Positions 48,846 to 59,047 of a stretch of DNA of 64,000 bases are shown here, one piece after another; the stretch's first letter is position 1, and each line of letters opens with the position of its first letter. Source of the DNA: Pseudomonadota bacterium (GTDB lineage: Bacteria; Pseudomonadota; Alphaproteobacteria; Acetobacterales; Acetobacteraceae); NCBI GenBank assembly GCA_021798575.1, contig JAJZGI010000005.1, positions 1 through 64,000 of the forward strand. Reading direction: 5' to 3'. The notes beneath the pieces are model-generated. The model saw only the letters and a list, made by a program, of their open reading frames with translations, had not been told where the DNA came from and ran no database searches. Made by a program: the position numbers and the translations under genes.

Positions 48846-51485
48846 CTATTCCACAAGAATCCCCGCGCGGATCGCCGCCAGCGCCGCCATCGCCGCGCCA
48901 CCATCCGGGCCACCGGCCTGCGCCAGCTTGGGCGAGCCCCCGCCGCCCGAGCCACCCAGCGCCGCCGCACCGGTGCGCACCAGCGCCACCGCATTCTGCG
49001 GCAAATCGTCCGACACCGCGACGATCACCGCCGCCTTGCCCTCTTGCGTCGCTACCAGCGCCACGATCCCGCTGCCCAGTTCCTTCAAAATTCCATTGGC
49101 GATCGGTCGCAATTCCTTCGCCGCCACCTCCCCCACATGCCGCCCGGCGAATTTTACGCCGCCGACATCCTCCACCGCAGCGCTGCCACTCCCCATGGCG
49201 AGCTTTTTCTGCAAATCCGAAACCATCCGCTCCAGCCGCTTTTTCTCCTCCTGGAGTGCGGTAATGCGCGCGGGCAGCTCTGCCGCGGGTGCCCGGATGG
49301 CAGCGGCGGCCTCGGTGAGCAATCGGCGCTCGGCCTGCGCGGCCTCGGTCGCACCAGCCCCCACCACGGCCTCGATCCGCCGGATCCCGGCGGCCACCGC
49401 GCCCTCCGAGACGATCCTGAACCCCCCGATATCGCCGGTGCGCGCCACATGCGTGCCGCCGCACAGCTCGATGGAGTAGGCGGATTTCTCATCGCCCGGC
49501 GCGGCACCCATGGAGACGACGCGCACCTCATCGCCGTATTTCTCGCCGAACAGCGCCATCGCGCCGAGCCCCACTGCCTCCTGCGGGGTCATCAGCCGCG
49601 TCGTCACCTCGGAATTCTCATGGATACGCGCGTTCACTTCGCGCTCGACATGCTCAAGCTCGTCCGGCGTGATCGGCCTGGGCTGGGAGATATCAAACCG
49701 CAGCCGGTCCGGGGCGTTCAGGCTGCCCTTCTGCGCCACATGCGGCCCCAGCTTCAAACGCAGCGCCTCGTGCAGCAGATGCGTGGCGGAGTGGTGCGCG
49801 CGGATGCGCGAGCGCCGCACATGCTCCACTTTCGCCACCACCGTGACACCCACGCGCATTTTCCCGGATTCCACATGGCCCACATGCACGAACAACCCGC
49901 CCGGTTTTTTCTGCGTGTCGGTGATGCGGATGCGCAACCCATCCGGGCCGGTCAGCACGCCGGTATCCCCCACCTGGCCGCCGCTCTCGGCATAAAACGG
50001 CGTCTGGTTGAGCAGCACGGCGATATTCTGCCCGGCCTCGGCCTCATCCACCAGTTCCTCGTCCCGTATCAGCGCGATGATATTCGCCTCCGCGCTCTCG
50101 GTGCTGTAGCCCAAAAATTCCGTGGCACCCAGCCGCTCCTTCAGCTCGAACCATAGTCGCTCCGTCGCCGCCTCGCCGGAGCCCGCCCAGGCGGCCCGCG
50201 CCCGCGCGCGCTGCTCGGCCATCGCCGCGTTGAACCCTTCCAGATCGACTGATTTCTGCTCCTCGCGCAGCGCGTCCTGCGTCAGGTCGAGCGGGAAGCC
50301 GAACGTGTCGTACAGCTTGAACGCAACGGCGCCCGGCAGCGCCGCACCTGGGGCGATTCGGCCGGCTTCCTCGCTGAGCAATGAGAGCCCGCGCTCCAGC
50401 ATGGCGCGGAACCGGTTTTCCTCCAGCCGCAGCGTCTCCATGATCAGCGCCTCGGCCTGGTTCAGCTCCGGGTAAGCCTGGCCCATCTGGCGCACCAGTG
50501 CTGGCACCAGCCGGTACATCAATGGCTCCTTAGTCCCCATCAGATGCGCATGGCGCATCGCCCGGCGCATGATCCGGCGCAGCACATAGCCGCGCCCCTC
50601 GTTGGAGGGCAGCACGCCATCGGCCATCAAAAAGCTGGTGGAGCGCAGATGGTCCGCCACCACCCGGTGGCTGGTCCTGAACTTGCCGTCCGGCGCCTGG
50701 CCCGTCGCCTCGGCGGAGGCCAAAATGAGCGCGCGCAGCGTATCCGTATCGTAATTATCGTGCTTGCCCTGCAATATCGCGGCAAACCGCTCCAGTCCCA
50801 TGCCGGTGTCGATGCTCGGGCGGGGCAGCGCCGTGCGCGTGCCGGGCGGGCCCTCCTCATACTGCATGAACACGAGGTTCCAGATCTCGATGAACCGGTC
50901 GCCATCCTCATCCGGGCTGCCCGGCATCCCACCCGGGATCGCCACGCCATGGTCATAAAAAATCTCGGAGCACGGTCCGCACGGTCCCGTATCGCCCATC
51001 TTCCAGAAATTATCATCGGTTTTTATCCTGATGATCCTCTCCTCGGCCAGCCCGGCGATGCTACGCCACAGCGCCGCCGCCTCGGTGTCCGTGTGGTAGA
51101 CGGTAACGATCAGTTTTTCCCGGTCGAGGCCGAAATCCCGGGTCAGCAGCCGCCAGGCGTGCCCGATCGCCTGTTCCTTGAAATAATCGCCGAACGAGAA
51201 ATTCCCCAGCATCTCGAAAAACGTATGGTGGCGCGCGGTATAGCCCACATTGTCGAGGTCATTATGCTTGCCCCCGGCGCGCACGCATTTCTGCGCCGTG
51301 GTGGCGCGCGCATAGGGCCGCTTCTCCTGGCCGGTGAAAATATTCTTGAACTGCACCATCCCGGAATTGGCGAACATCAGGGATGGGTCGTTGCGCGGCA
51401 CGAGCGAGGAGCTGGGCACCACCTCGTGCCCATGCTGGGCAAAATAGTTCAGGAACGTCGCGCGGATATCGTTGCTGGTAACCAT
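48846..51485 (-). CDS. alaS: Alanyl-tRNA synthetase
   Basis: 879 aa; [71 protein letters not shown]. Confidence 0.98.
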   Translation of the reverse strand: MVTSNDIRATFLNYFAQHGHEVVPSSSLVPRNDPSLMFANSGMVQFKNIFTGQEKRPYARATTAQKCVRAGGKHNDLDNVGYTARHHTFFEMLGNFSFGDYFKEQAIGHAWRLLTRDFGLDREKLIVTVYHTDTEAAALWRSIAGLAEERIIRIKTDDNFWKMGDTGPCGPCSEIFYDHGVAIPGGMPGSPDEDGDRFIEIWNLVFMQYEEGPPGTRTALPRPSIDTGMGLERFAAILQGKHDNYDTDTLRALILASAEATGQAPDGKFRTSHRVVADHLRSTSFLMADGVLPSNEGRGYVLRRIMRRAMRHAHLMGTKEPLMYRLVPALVRQMGQAYPELNQAEALIMETLRLEENRFRAMLERGLSLLSEEAGRIAPGAALPGAVAFKLYDTFGFPLDLTQDALREEQKSVDLEGFNAAMAEQRARARAAWAGSGEAATERLWFELKERLGATEFLGYSTESAEANIIALIRDEELVDEAEAGQNIAVLLNQTPFYAESGGQVGDTGVLTGPDGLRIRITDTQKKPGGLFVHVGHVESGKMRVGVTVVAKVEHVRRSRIRAHHSATHLLHEALRLKLGPHVAQKGSLNAPDRLRFDISQPRPITPDELEHVEREVNARIHENSEVTTRLMTPQEAVGLGAMALFGEKYGDEVRVVSMGAAPGDEKSAYSIELCGGTHVARTGDIGGFRIVSEGAVAAGIRRIEAVVGAGATEAAQAERRLLTEAAAAIRAPAAELPARITALQEEKKRLERMVSDLQKKLAMGSGSAAVEDVGGVKFAGRHVGEVAAKELRPIANGILKELGSGIVALVATQEGKAAVIVAVSDDLPQNAVALVRTGAAALGGSGGGGSPKLAQAGGPDGGAAMAALAAIRAGILVE

Positions 51486-51529
51486 CAGCCGGGATTACAG
51501 CCAGTCCAGCCTTTCGCCAAGTATCCCGG

Positions 51530-52570
51530 CTACTCCGCCGCGTCGCTCTCGCCCTCGCCGGTGTCCGCCACCATCAGCGCCTCGGCGATCACGGCGGACT
51601 GCTCGCGGATCTTCTTCTCGATCGCATCCGCCGTCTTCGGGTTCTCGCGCAGATACTGCTTGGCATTCTCCCGCCCCTGGCCGATCCGCGTCGAATCATA
51701 GCTGAACCAGGCGCCGGATTTCTCGACCACCCCGGCCTTTACGCCAAGGTCCACCAGCTCGCCCATCTTGCTGATCCCTTCGCCGAACATGATATCGAAC
51801 TCCACCTGGCGGAACGGCGGCGCCAGCTTGTTCTTCACCACCTTCACCCTGGTATGGTTGCCGGTCACCTCTTCCCGGTCCTTGATCGAGCCGGTGCGGC
51901 GGATCTCCATGCGGATCGAGGCGTAGAATTTCAGCGCATTACCACCCGTGGTTGTCTCCGGATTGCCGAACATCACCCCGATCTTCAGGCGGATCTGGTT
52001 GAGGAATATCAGCATGGTGTTGCTGCGCGAGACCGAGCCGGTGATCTTGCGCAGCGCCTGGCTCATCAGCCTGGCGTGCAGGCCGACATGGGTGTCGCCC
52101 ATCTCGCCCTCCAGCTCGGCGCGCGGCACCAATGCCGCCACCGAGTCGATCACCAGCACGTCGATCGAGCCCGAGCGCACGAGCGTGTCCGCGATCTCCA
52201 GCCCCTGCTCGCCGGTATCCGGCTGCGAGATCAGCAGATTATCCACATCCACCCCCAGCTTGCGCGCATAGGTGGGGTCGAGCGCGTGCTCCGCGTCGAT
52301 AAAGGCGCAGGTGCCGCCACGCTTCTGGGCCTCCGCGATGGCGTGCAGCGCCAGCGTGGTCTTGCCGGAGCTCTCCGGCCCGTAGATCTCGATCACCCGG
52401 CCGCGTGGCAGCCCGCCGATCCCCAGCGCGAGGTCGAGCCCGAGCGAGCCCGAGGAAATCACATCGATCGCCTCGCCGGTGCCCTTGGCACCCATTCGCA
52501 TGATCGAGCCCTTGCCGAACGCCCGTTCGATCTGCGCCATCGCGGCGTCCAACGCCTTGTTTTTTTCCAT
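51530..52570 (-). CDS. recA: Recombinase RecA
   Basis: [75 protein letters not shown]. Confidence 0.98.
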   Translation of the reverse strand: MEKNKALDAAMAQIERAFGKGSIMRMGAKGTGEAIDVISSGSLGLDLALGIGGLPRGRVIEIYGPESSGKTTLALHAIAEAQKRGGTCAFIDAEHALDPTYARKLGVDVDNLLISQPDTGEQGLEIADTLVRSGSIDVLVIDSVAALVPRAELEGEMGDTHVGLHARLMSQALRKITGSVSRSNTMLIFLNQIRLKIGVMFGNPETTTGGNALKFYASIRMEIRRTGSIKDREEVTGNHTRVKVVKNKLAPPFRQVEFDIMFGEGISKMGELVDLGVKAGVVEKSGAWFSYDSTRIGQGRENAKQYLRENPKTADAIEKKIREQSAVIAEALMVADTGEGESDAAE

Positions 52571-52751
52571 ATCCGGCTTGCCTCTGGTTGGGGTTTCCTC
52601 AGCGTCCGATATCGACTCGACCGCCGTCAAACGCCGTTTTTGTCCTGCCACAGATACAACCATAACGTGTTTTTCCCCAAATGCCAGAGTGTTTTACTAA
52701 AAACCACGCTGCCAGAGGAAGAACAAAATAGCAACAGTTAATTAACTATTT

Positions 52752-52766
52752 GTTCGAATTTTGTTC
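52752..52766. promoter_or_regulatory. SOS (LexA) box GTTC-N7-GTTC
   Basis: Exact GTTCGAATTTTGTTC about 180 bp upstream of the recA start; matches the alphaproteobacterial LexA consensus. Confidence 0.88.
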
Positions 52767-52817
52767 TGGTCCATAAAACCTATATTCGGGCTGAACGGTT
52801 AAAGTTTTCCAAAAAAC

Positions 52818-54044
<1,227 letters not shown>

Positions 54045-54102
54045 GTTGCGGGCTTTAATGCAGGGGCTTTATTCCTTGCAAGCCCGCCCGCGCCGGTTTC
54101 GG

Positions 54103-54239
54103 AGGACATTTCAAAACGGGGAGGTATAACGGCTGGCGAGGGATTTTTTGTGCCGGAAAGAAAGATTTGAAGCCGCGATGTGGTTCATCGGGGCGAAAAT
54201 CTGACGAATCCGGCGCGGAAAAGACCCGCCAGCCAGCCT
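54103..54239 (+). mobile_element. Degenerate/partial copy of a MITE-like element (inverted relative to 55535-55692)
   Basis: 102-bp core 54131-54232 matches the reverse complement of 55564-55665 with 5 mismatches by eye; left end partly homologous to the TIR, right end divergent. Confidence 0.82.
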
Positions 54240-54529
54240 CAGCCCTTGCGGCGATGAAAGCGATGCACACTCACATCGCCCCAAACCTTGGCCTGGCTGA
54301 ACGGGTCCGCCTGCACGAAGGCCTCAACCGCGGCGCGGCTACCCGCCTCGATGATGAACAGCGAGCCGATCATCGTCTCCCCATCATCGGACTGCAACGG
54401 GCCAGAGAGCACCACCTTCACCCCCTGGTCGCCGCCGGTCTCAATAAAGGCGCGGTGCGCGTCATATTGTTCGAGCCGGGCGGGTAGGGAGCCCGGCCGG
54501 TCTATCGCCTGGAGCACAAATAGCGTCAT
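54239..54529 (-). CDS. YciI family protein
   Basis: MTLFVLQAIDRPGSLPARLEQYDAHRAFIE...VVLSGPLQSDDGETMIGSLFIIEAGSRAAVEAFVQADPF. Confidence 0.88.
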   Translation of the reverse strand: MTLFVLQAIDRPGSLPARLEQYDAHRAFIETGGDQGVKVVLSGPLQSDDGETMIGSLFIIEAGSRAAVEAFVQADPFSQAKVWGDVSVHRFHRRKG

Positions 54530-54677
54530 CGCCTGCGGATATCTCCCCGGTGTTATTTACGTGCGGCTGCACCATCTCGACCATAGGGGTTTAGAGTGAA
54601 ATAAGGGCTTTGACATGGCCATTGTTCGCCACCCTGCTTTGAGCTTTCTGCTCATCACCATTGCCTGGAGGATAAAC

Positions 54678-55517
54678 ATGAAACTTGTGCGCTACGGTGA
54701 GCCGAACACCGAAAAATGGGGCATGCTGGACGCCAACCTACAGGTCCGCACGCTGGATGACGCGCTGCCCGCGATCACGCACGACGCCTTCAGCCCGCAA
54801 TGGGTCGCCCAGCTCCAGGCGCTGGGGCCTGAAAAACTGCCGCTGCTGAAGGCCGAGCGCCGCCTCGGCCCGCCCATCCCGCGCCCGCTCAATTTCGTCT
54901 GCATCGGGCTGAACTATGTGGATCACGCGGCCGAGACGGGCGGCAAAATGCCCAAGGAGCCGATCATCTTCCTCAAATCGCTCTCCGCCTTCAGCGGCCC
55001 GTTCGACGATATCCTCATCCCTCCGGGTGCCGAAAAAACCGACTGGGAGGTCGAGCTCGGCGTCGTCATCGGCACGCTCGCCTCGCATGTGGCGGAGCGT
55101 GACGCTCTGGACCATATCGCGGGCTATTGCACCGTAAACGACGTGAGCGAGCGCGCCTACCAGAAGGAGCGCTCCGGCACGTGGGACAAGGGCAAGGGCT
55201 GCGACAGTTTCGGCCCCACAGGTCCCTGGTTCGTCACCAAGGATGAGGTGCCGGACCCGCAGAACCTGGCATTATGGGCGGAGGTGGACGGCGTGCGGAT
55301 GCAGAACGGCACGACAAGGGACATGTTTTTCGGCGTGGAGTTTCTGGTGCACTATGTCAGCCAGTTCATCACGCTCCACCCGGGGGATATCATCGCGACA
55401 GGCACCCCGGCGGGCGTGGGGCTTGGCAAAAAGCCCGAGCCGATCTTCCTGCGTCCCGGCCAGCAGGTAAAAATCGGCGTCGAGGGCCTGGGCGAGCAGG
55501 TCTGCACCACGCGCTAG
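54678..55517 (+). CDS. Fumarylacetoacetate hydrolase family protein
   Basis: FVCIGLNYVDHAAETGGKMPKEPIIFLKSLSAFSGP; DWEVELGVVIGT; GDIIATGTPAGVGLG; GGAGG RBS before ATG 54678. Confidence 0.94.
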   Translation: MKLVRYGEPNTEKWGMLDANLQVRTLDDALPAITHDAFSPQWVAQLQALGPEKLPLLKAERRLGPPIPRPLNFVCIGLNYVDHAAETGGKMPKEPIIFLKSLSAFSGPFDDILIPPGAEKTDWEVELGVVIGTLASHVAERDALDHIAGYCTVNDVSERAYQKERSGTWDKGKGCDSFGPTGPWFVTKDEVPDPQNLALWAEVDGVRMQNGTTRDMFFGVEFLVHYVSQFITLHPGDIIATGTPAGVGLGKKPEPIFLRPGQQVKIGVEGLGEQVCTTR

Positions 55518-55534
55518 AGCGCGATCGTTTTAAG

Positions 55535-55692
55535 AGGCTGTTTCAGAAGTGGATCGGGTCGGTCTGGCGGGTTTTTTTCGCGCCGGATTCGTCAGATTTT
55601 CGCCCCGATGAACCACATCGCGGCTTCAAATCTTCCTTTCCAGCACAAAAAATCCCTCCCCAGCCCTCAACCGCCCACTTTTGAAACAGCCT
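55535..55692. mobile_element. MITE-like element, 158 bp, 18-bp TIRs, 5-bp TSD TTAAG
   Basis: TIRs AGGCTGTTTCAGAAGTGG / CCACTTTTGAAACAGCCT; TTAAG at 55530-55534 and 55693-55697; excising element plus one TSD restores a perfect palindrome. Confidence 0.88.
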
Positions 55693-55723
55693 TTAAGATG
55701 ACGCATTCTCGCGTCATCTTAAA
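55692..55723. repeat. Perfect hairpin TTTAAGATGACGC-ATTCTC-GCGTCATCTTAAA (remaining part of the palindrome split by the MITE)
   Basis: 13-bp perfect stem; extends to 16 bp (CGTTTTAAGATGACGC / GCGTCATCTTAAAACG) when joined to 55526-55534. Confidence 0.85.
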
Positions 55724-55739
55724 ACGTGAATCGCCTTCT

Positions 55740-55780
55740 AAAAAAACTGGAGTGCGTGGTGACAAAGCAAAGCACTCCAA
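55740..55780 (-). terminator. Hairpin followed by T7 on the minus strand
   Basis: Minus strand: TTGGAGTGC...GCACTCCAG-TTTTTTT; no obvious minus-strand gene immediately upstream. Confidence 0.4.
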
Positions 55781-55921
55781 GCCTGATTTCCCTGCGCGGC
55801 CATCGAATCCCCCCGCCGATCTTTGCCTAAATATATAAAAATAACATTTCCCCCTCATTAACCTCTCCCGGCCAGGGTCATCCCCATGACCCGCCTCGCT
55901 CCCACCCACCGGCCATAGCCC

Positions 55922-56797
55922 ATGGCCCAGCCATTCGTGGAACACGAACTCATCCCAACCGAGTCGCACGCGCATGGTTCGCTCCTGCCCTCGGCGCGGG
56001 AGCTGCGCCAGCGCACCGCGCGGCGCGAGATCACCGAGCGCCGCAGGCTCATCCAGAGGCTGCGCCAGGCGCTCGCCACCGGTGGATTTATTATCCAATA
56101 TCAACCACTTGCCTCGTTAAACTCCGGGCTCGTGCGCGGCGCCGAGGCCCTCATCCGCCTGCGCCACAACCGCCGCGGGCTCGTCGCCGCTGGCCACTTC
56201 ATGCCGGTCGCGGAGCGCTCGGAGCTGATGCCCGAGATCGGCGCCTGGATGCTGCGCCAGGCCTGCGCGGAGGCCGCCAACTGGCCCGCCTGCGTGTCGG
56301 TGGCGCTCAGCCTCTCGCCGGCACACCTGCATAGCGGGCATCTGGTGCGCCAGTTGCTGGAGGCGCTCAACCGTTCCGGCATGGCGGCGGAGCGGCTGGA
56401 GCTGGAGCTGAGCGAGTCGATGCTGATCGACGACGACCAGGAGACCGTGTTCTGCCTGCGCGCGCTGCAAGGCCTCGGCGTGCGCCTCGCGCTGAATAAT
56501 TTCGGCCTGGGCTACGCCAGCCTCAGCGCGCTCAAGCGCCTGCCCATCACCACCCTGCGGCTGGATCGCTCCCTCATCCAGAATCTCGGAGAGGGTGGCC
56601 CTTCCACTGCCATCCTGCGCGCCGCGATCGACGCCGGGCACGCGCTGGGCTGCACCGTGCTGGCCGACGGTGTGGAGCACGAGGCGCAGTTTCGCCAACT
56701 GGGGGAGTTCGGCTGCGATGAAGGGCAGGGCGCCTATTTCGGCCCCGTGATGGATGCCGCCCTGATCACCACGATGCTGGCGCAGCCTGTTCCATAA
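55922..56797 (+). CDS. EAL-domain protein with degenerate active-site motifs
   Basis: GAEALIRLRH and CDEGQGAYFGPVM match the EAL fold; DDFG motif is NNFG. Confidence 0.9.
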   Translation: MAQPFVEHELIPTESHAHGSLLPSARELRQRTARREITERRRLIQRLRQALATGGFIIQYQPLASLNSGLVRGAEALIRLRHNRRGLVAAGHFMPVAERSELMPEIGAWMLRQACAEAANWPACVSVALSLSPAHLHSGHLVRQLLEALNRSGMAAERLELELSESMLIDDDQETVFCLRALQGLGVRLALNNFGLGYASLSALKRLPITTLRLDRSLIQNLGEGGPSTAILRAAIDAGHALGCTVLADGVEHEAQFRQLGEFGCDEGQGAYFGPVMDAALITTMLAQPVP

Positions 56798-56827
56798 CTC
56801 GGCGCTTGCGGGCATAAGCCTCGCACC

Positions 56828-57088
56828 ATGAGCCATGACCCCGCCGAAGCCACCATCCTCCACCTGCTCGCTGCTTGCGGGCCGGGCAAATCCATCGCGC
56901 CCACGGATGCCGCGCGCGCCCTGGCAGGCAACCCGCCGGGTGACAAATGGCGCGCCAGCCTCTCACCCATCCGCCTGGCGATGCTGCGCCTGGCCCGGGC
57001 CGGGCAAATCGAGCTGCTGCGCAAGGGCAAAATCATCGCGCCGGCGGATGCGCGCGGCGTCCTACGCCTGCGCCTGCCCGCCGCGTAG
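56828..57088 (+). CDS. DUF3253-like small protein
   Basis: ILHLLAACGPGKSIAPTDAARALAG...RLAMLRLARAGQIELLRKGKII, compact wHTH-like sequence typical of DUF3253. Confidence 0.7.
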   Translation: MSHDPAEATILHLLAACGPGKSIAPTDAARALAGNPPGDKWRASLSPIRLAMLRLARAGQIELLRKGKIIAPADARGVLRLRLPAA

Positions 57089-57117
57089 ACCAACCTCAAT
57101 CCCCGACGAATACAGGT

Positions 57118-57193
57118 CTAGTGTGGTGGTTCTGAAGTTCCCATGCATTCGCGGCATCACCTTCTGGGAACTTCAGAACCAGAAACCACATTA
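57118..57193 (+). repeat. Tandem-hairpin element copy 2, hairpin 1
   Basis: CTAGTGTGGTGGTTCTGAAGTTCCCA / loop / TGGGAACTTCAGAACCagaaACCACATTAG. Confidence 0.93.
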
Positions 57194-57207
57194 GAATCAT
57201 AGGTTTG

Positions 57208-57282
57208 CTAGTGTCCTTATTGATGGGTAAGTTCGTAAGGTGCTGGTTTAAACGATGACGAACTTACCCATCAGGACACTAG
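57208..57282 (+). repeat. Tandem-hairpin element copy 2, hairpin 2
   Basis: CTAGTGTCCttatTGATGGGTAAGTTCGT / loop / ACGAACTTACCCATCAGGACACTAG; ends 3 bp before ATG 57286. Confidence 0.93.
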
Positions 57283-57285
57283 AAC

Positions 57286-59046
57286 ATGAAATCCTTCAGC
57301 CAGTTCATCATCGGCGCGCGCCAGGCCTGGGCCTTGACGAAGCCCTATTTCGTCTCGGAGGAGCGCTGGAGTGCGGGCCTGCTGCTCGGCACCATCATCG
57401 CGATGAACCTCTTCACCGTCTTCATCGGCGTGGTCGCGAACTACTGGAACCGGGATTTCTTCAACGCCATCCAGGCCTTCAACCGCAAGAGCATCTTCAC
57501 CCTGCTGCTCACCTACCAGCCGGGGCCGCTGTTCAACGGCTTCATGCCGGGGCTCATCTCCATCGTCATCGTGGCGGTGCTGATCTTTGTCTATTCCACC
57601 TATCTCCAGCAGATGCTGCAAATCCGCTGGCGGCGCTGGATGACGCAGCACTATGTCGGCAACTGGCTGGCGGACCGCGCCTACTACAACATCAGCCTGA
57701 GCCAGACGCACGGGTTGGGTGTGGACAACCCGGACCAGCGCATCGCCGATGACCTGCGTCTGTTCACCATGAACATGCTCAACACCGGCATTGGTTTCAT
57801 CAGCAACCTCGTCAATCTGTTCAGCTTCGTCTTCGTGCTCTACGCTGTCTCTGGCTCCATCCGGCTGTTCGGCATCACCATCCCCGGCTACATGCTCTGG
57901 GTCGCGGTGCTCTATTCCGCCTTCGGCACCTATTTCACCTATAAAATCGGTCGCAAGCTGATCCTGCTCTCCTACAACCAGCAGCGGTTTGAGGCGGATT
58001 TCCGCTATAATCTGGTGCGCGTGCGGGACAATCCGGAGGCCATCGCGCTCTACGCCGGGGAGGATGACGAAAAACTCGGCCTAACCGACCGTTTCGAAGC
58101 CATCTTCAACAATTTCTGGGCGATCATGCGGCGCACCAAGGCGCTGAATTTCTTCACCACCAGCTTCGGGCAGATCGCGGGCTATTTTCCGCTCATCGTC
58201 GCCCTGCCGCGCTATCTCTCGCGCGCCATCGGCCTGGGTGGCCTCACCCAGATCCAGGACGCCTTCAGCCAAGTGCAGGGCTCGCTCTCCTGGTTCGTTG
58301 GCGCGTTTTCGGACTCTTCCACCAACCAGGATCTGGTGAACCTGCGCGCCACCATCGTGCGGTTGCACGGCTTCACCGAGGCAGTGTCAGCCGCCCGCGC
58401 GGCCTCGGCCAACGGGCCGCAGCTTGGCGCGGGCGGTGACGCGCTGCGCTTCAACAACCTTACGCTCAGCCTGCCCGATGGCCGCAAACTGCTGGAGAAC
58501 GCCAGCCTCACCCTCCCGGCCGGGCAGAATGTGGTGCTCACCGGCGCGTCTGGCATGGGTAAATCCACGCTCTTCCGCGCCATCGCGGGCATCTGGCCGT
58601 TTGGCGAGGGTGCGGTGAGCCGACCGACCGGCAGCGCCATGTTCCTGCCGCAGCGGCCCTATTTCCCGCTCGGCACGCTGCGCCGCACCATCACCTATCC
58701 GGGCAACGACGCGGATATCCCCGAGGCGGCGATCATCAGCGCCCTGGATGAGGTCGGGCTGCAAGCCCTCATCCCCCGGATGAACGATGTCGAGAACTGG
58801 GGCCTCATCCTCTCCGGCGGCGAGCAGCAGCGCCTGGCGATCACCCGCGCGCTGATCACCCGGCCGGACTGGCTCTTCCTGGACGAAGCCACCTCCGCGC
58901 TGGATACGCCGATGGCGGCCCAGATGCAGGAGATGCTCACCCGGCAACTGCCCAACACGACGATGGTGTCGATCAGCCATCGCGACCTCACAAACCCGGC
59001 AGAGCGCCACCTGGCGCTGGCGGGCGGCGCGCTGGCAGACGTTTAA
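57286..59046 (+). CDS. ABC transporter ATP-binding/permease protein, SbmA/BacA-like
   Basis: N-terminal TM domain (YWNRDFFNAIQAFNRKSIFTLLL; RWRRWMTQHYVGNWLADRAYYNI), Walker A GASGMGKST, signature LSGGEQQRLAITRAL. Confidence 0.92.
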   Translation: MKSFSQFIIGARQAWALTKPYFVSEERWSAGLLLGTIIAMNLFTVFIGVVANYWNRDFFNAIQAFNRKSIFTLLLTYQPGPLFNGFMPGLISIVIVAVLIFVYSTYLQQMLQIRWRRWMTQHYVGNWLADRAYYNISLSQTHGLGVDNPDQRIADDLRLFTMNMLNTGIGFISNLVNLFSFVFVLYAVSGSIRLFGITIPGYMLWVAVLYSAFGTYFTYKIGRKLILLSYNQQRFEADFRYNLVRVRDNPEAIALYAGEDDEKLGLTDRFEAIFNNFWAIMRRTKALNFFTTSFGQIAGYFPLIVALPRYLSRAIGLGGLTQIQDAFSQVQGSLSWFVGAFSDSSTNQDLVNLRATIVRLHGFTEAVSAARAASANGPQLGAGGDALRFNNLTLSLPDGRKLLENASLTLPAGQNVVLTGASGMGKSTLFRAIAGIWPFGEGAVSRPTGSAMFLPQRPYFPLGTLRRTITYPGNDADIPEAAIISALDEVGLQALIPRMNDVENWGLILSGGEQQRLAITRALITRPDWLFLDEATSALDTPMAAQMQEMLTRQLPNTTMVSISHRDLTNPAERHLALAGGALADV

Positions 59047-59047
59047 G

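Noticed and set aside
54239-55517. yciI and FAH genes as cargo of a composite transposon
   Set aside because: Flanking elements are short and non-autonomous, one end is degraded, and only the right copy shows a clear TSD; kept as a speculative note, not called as a transposon.
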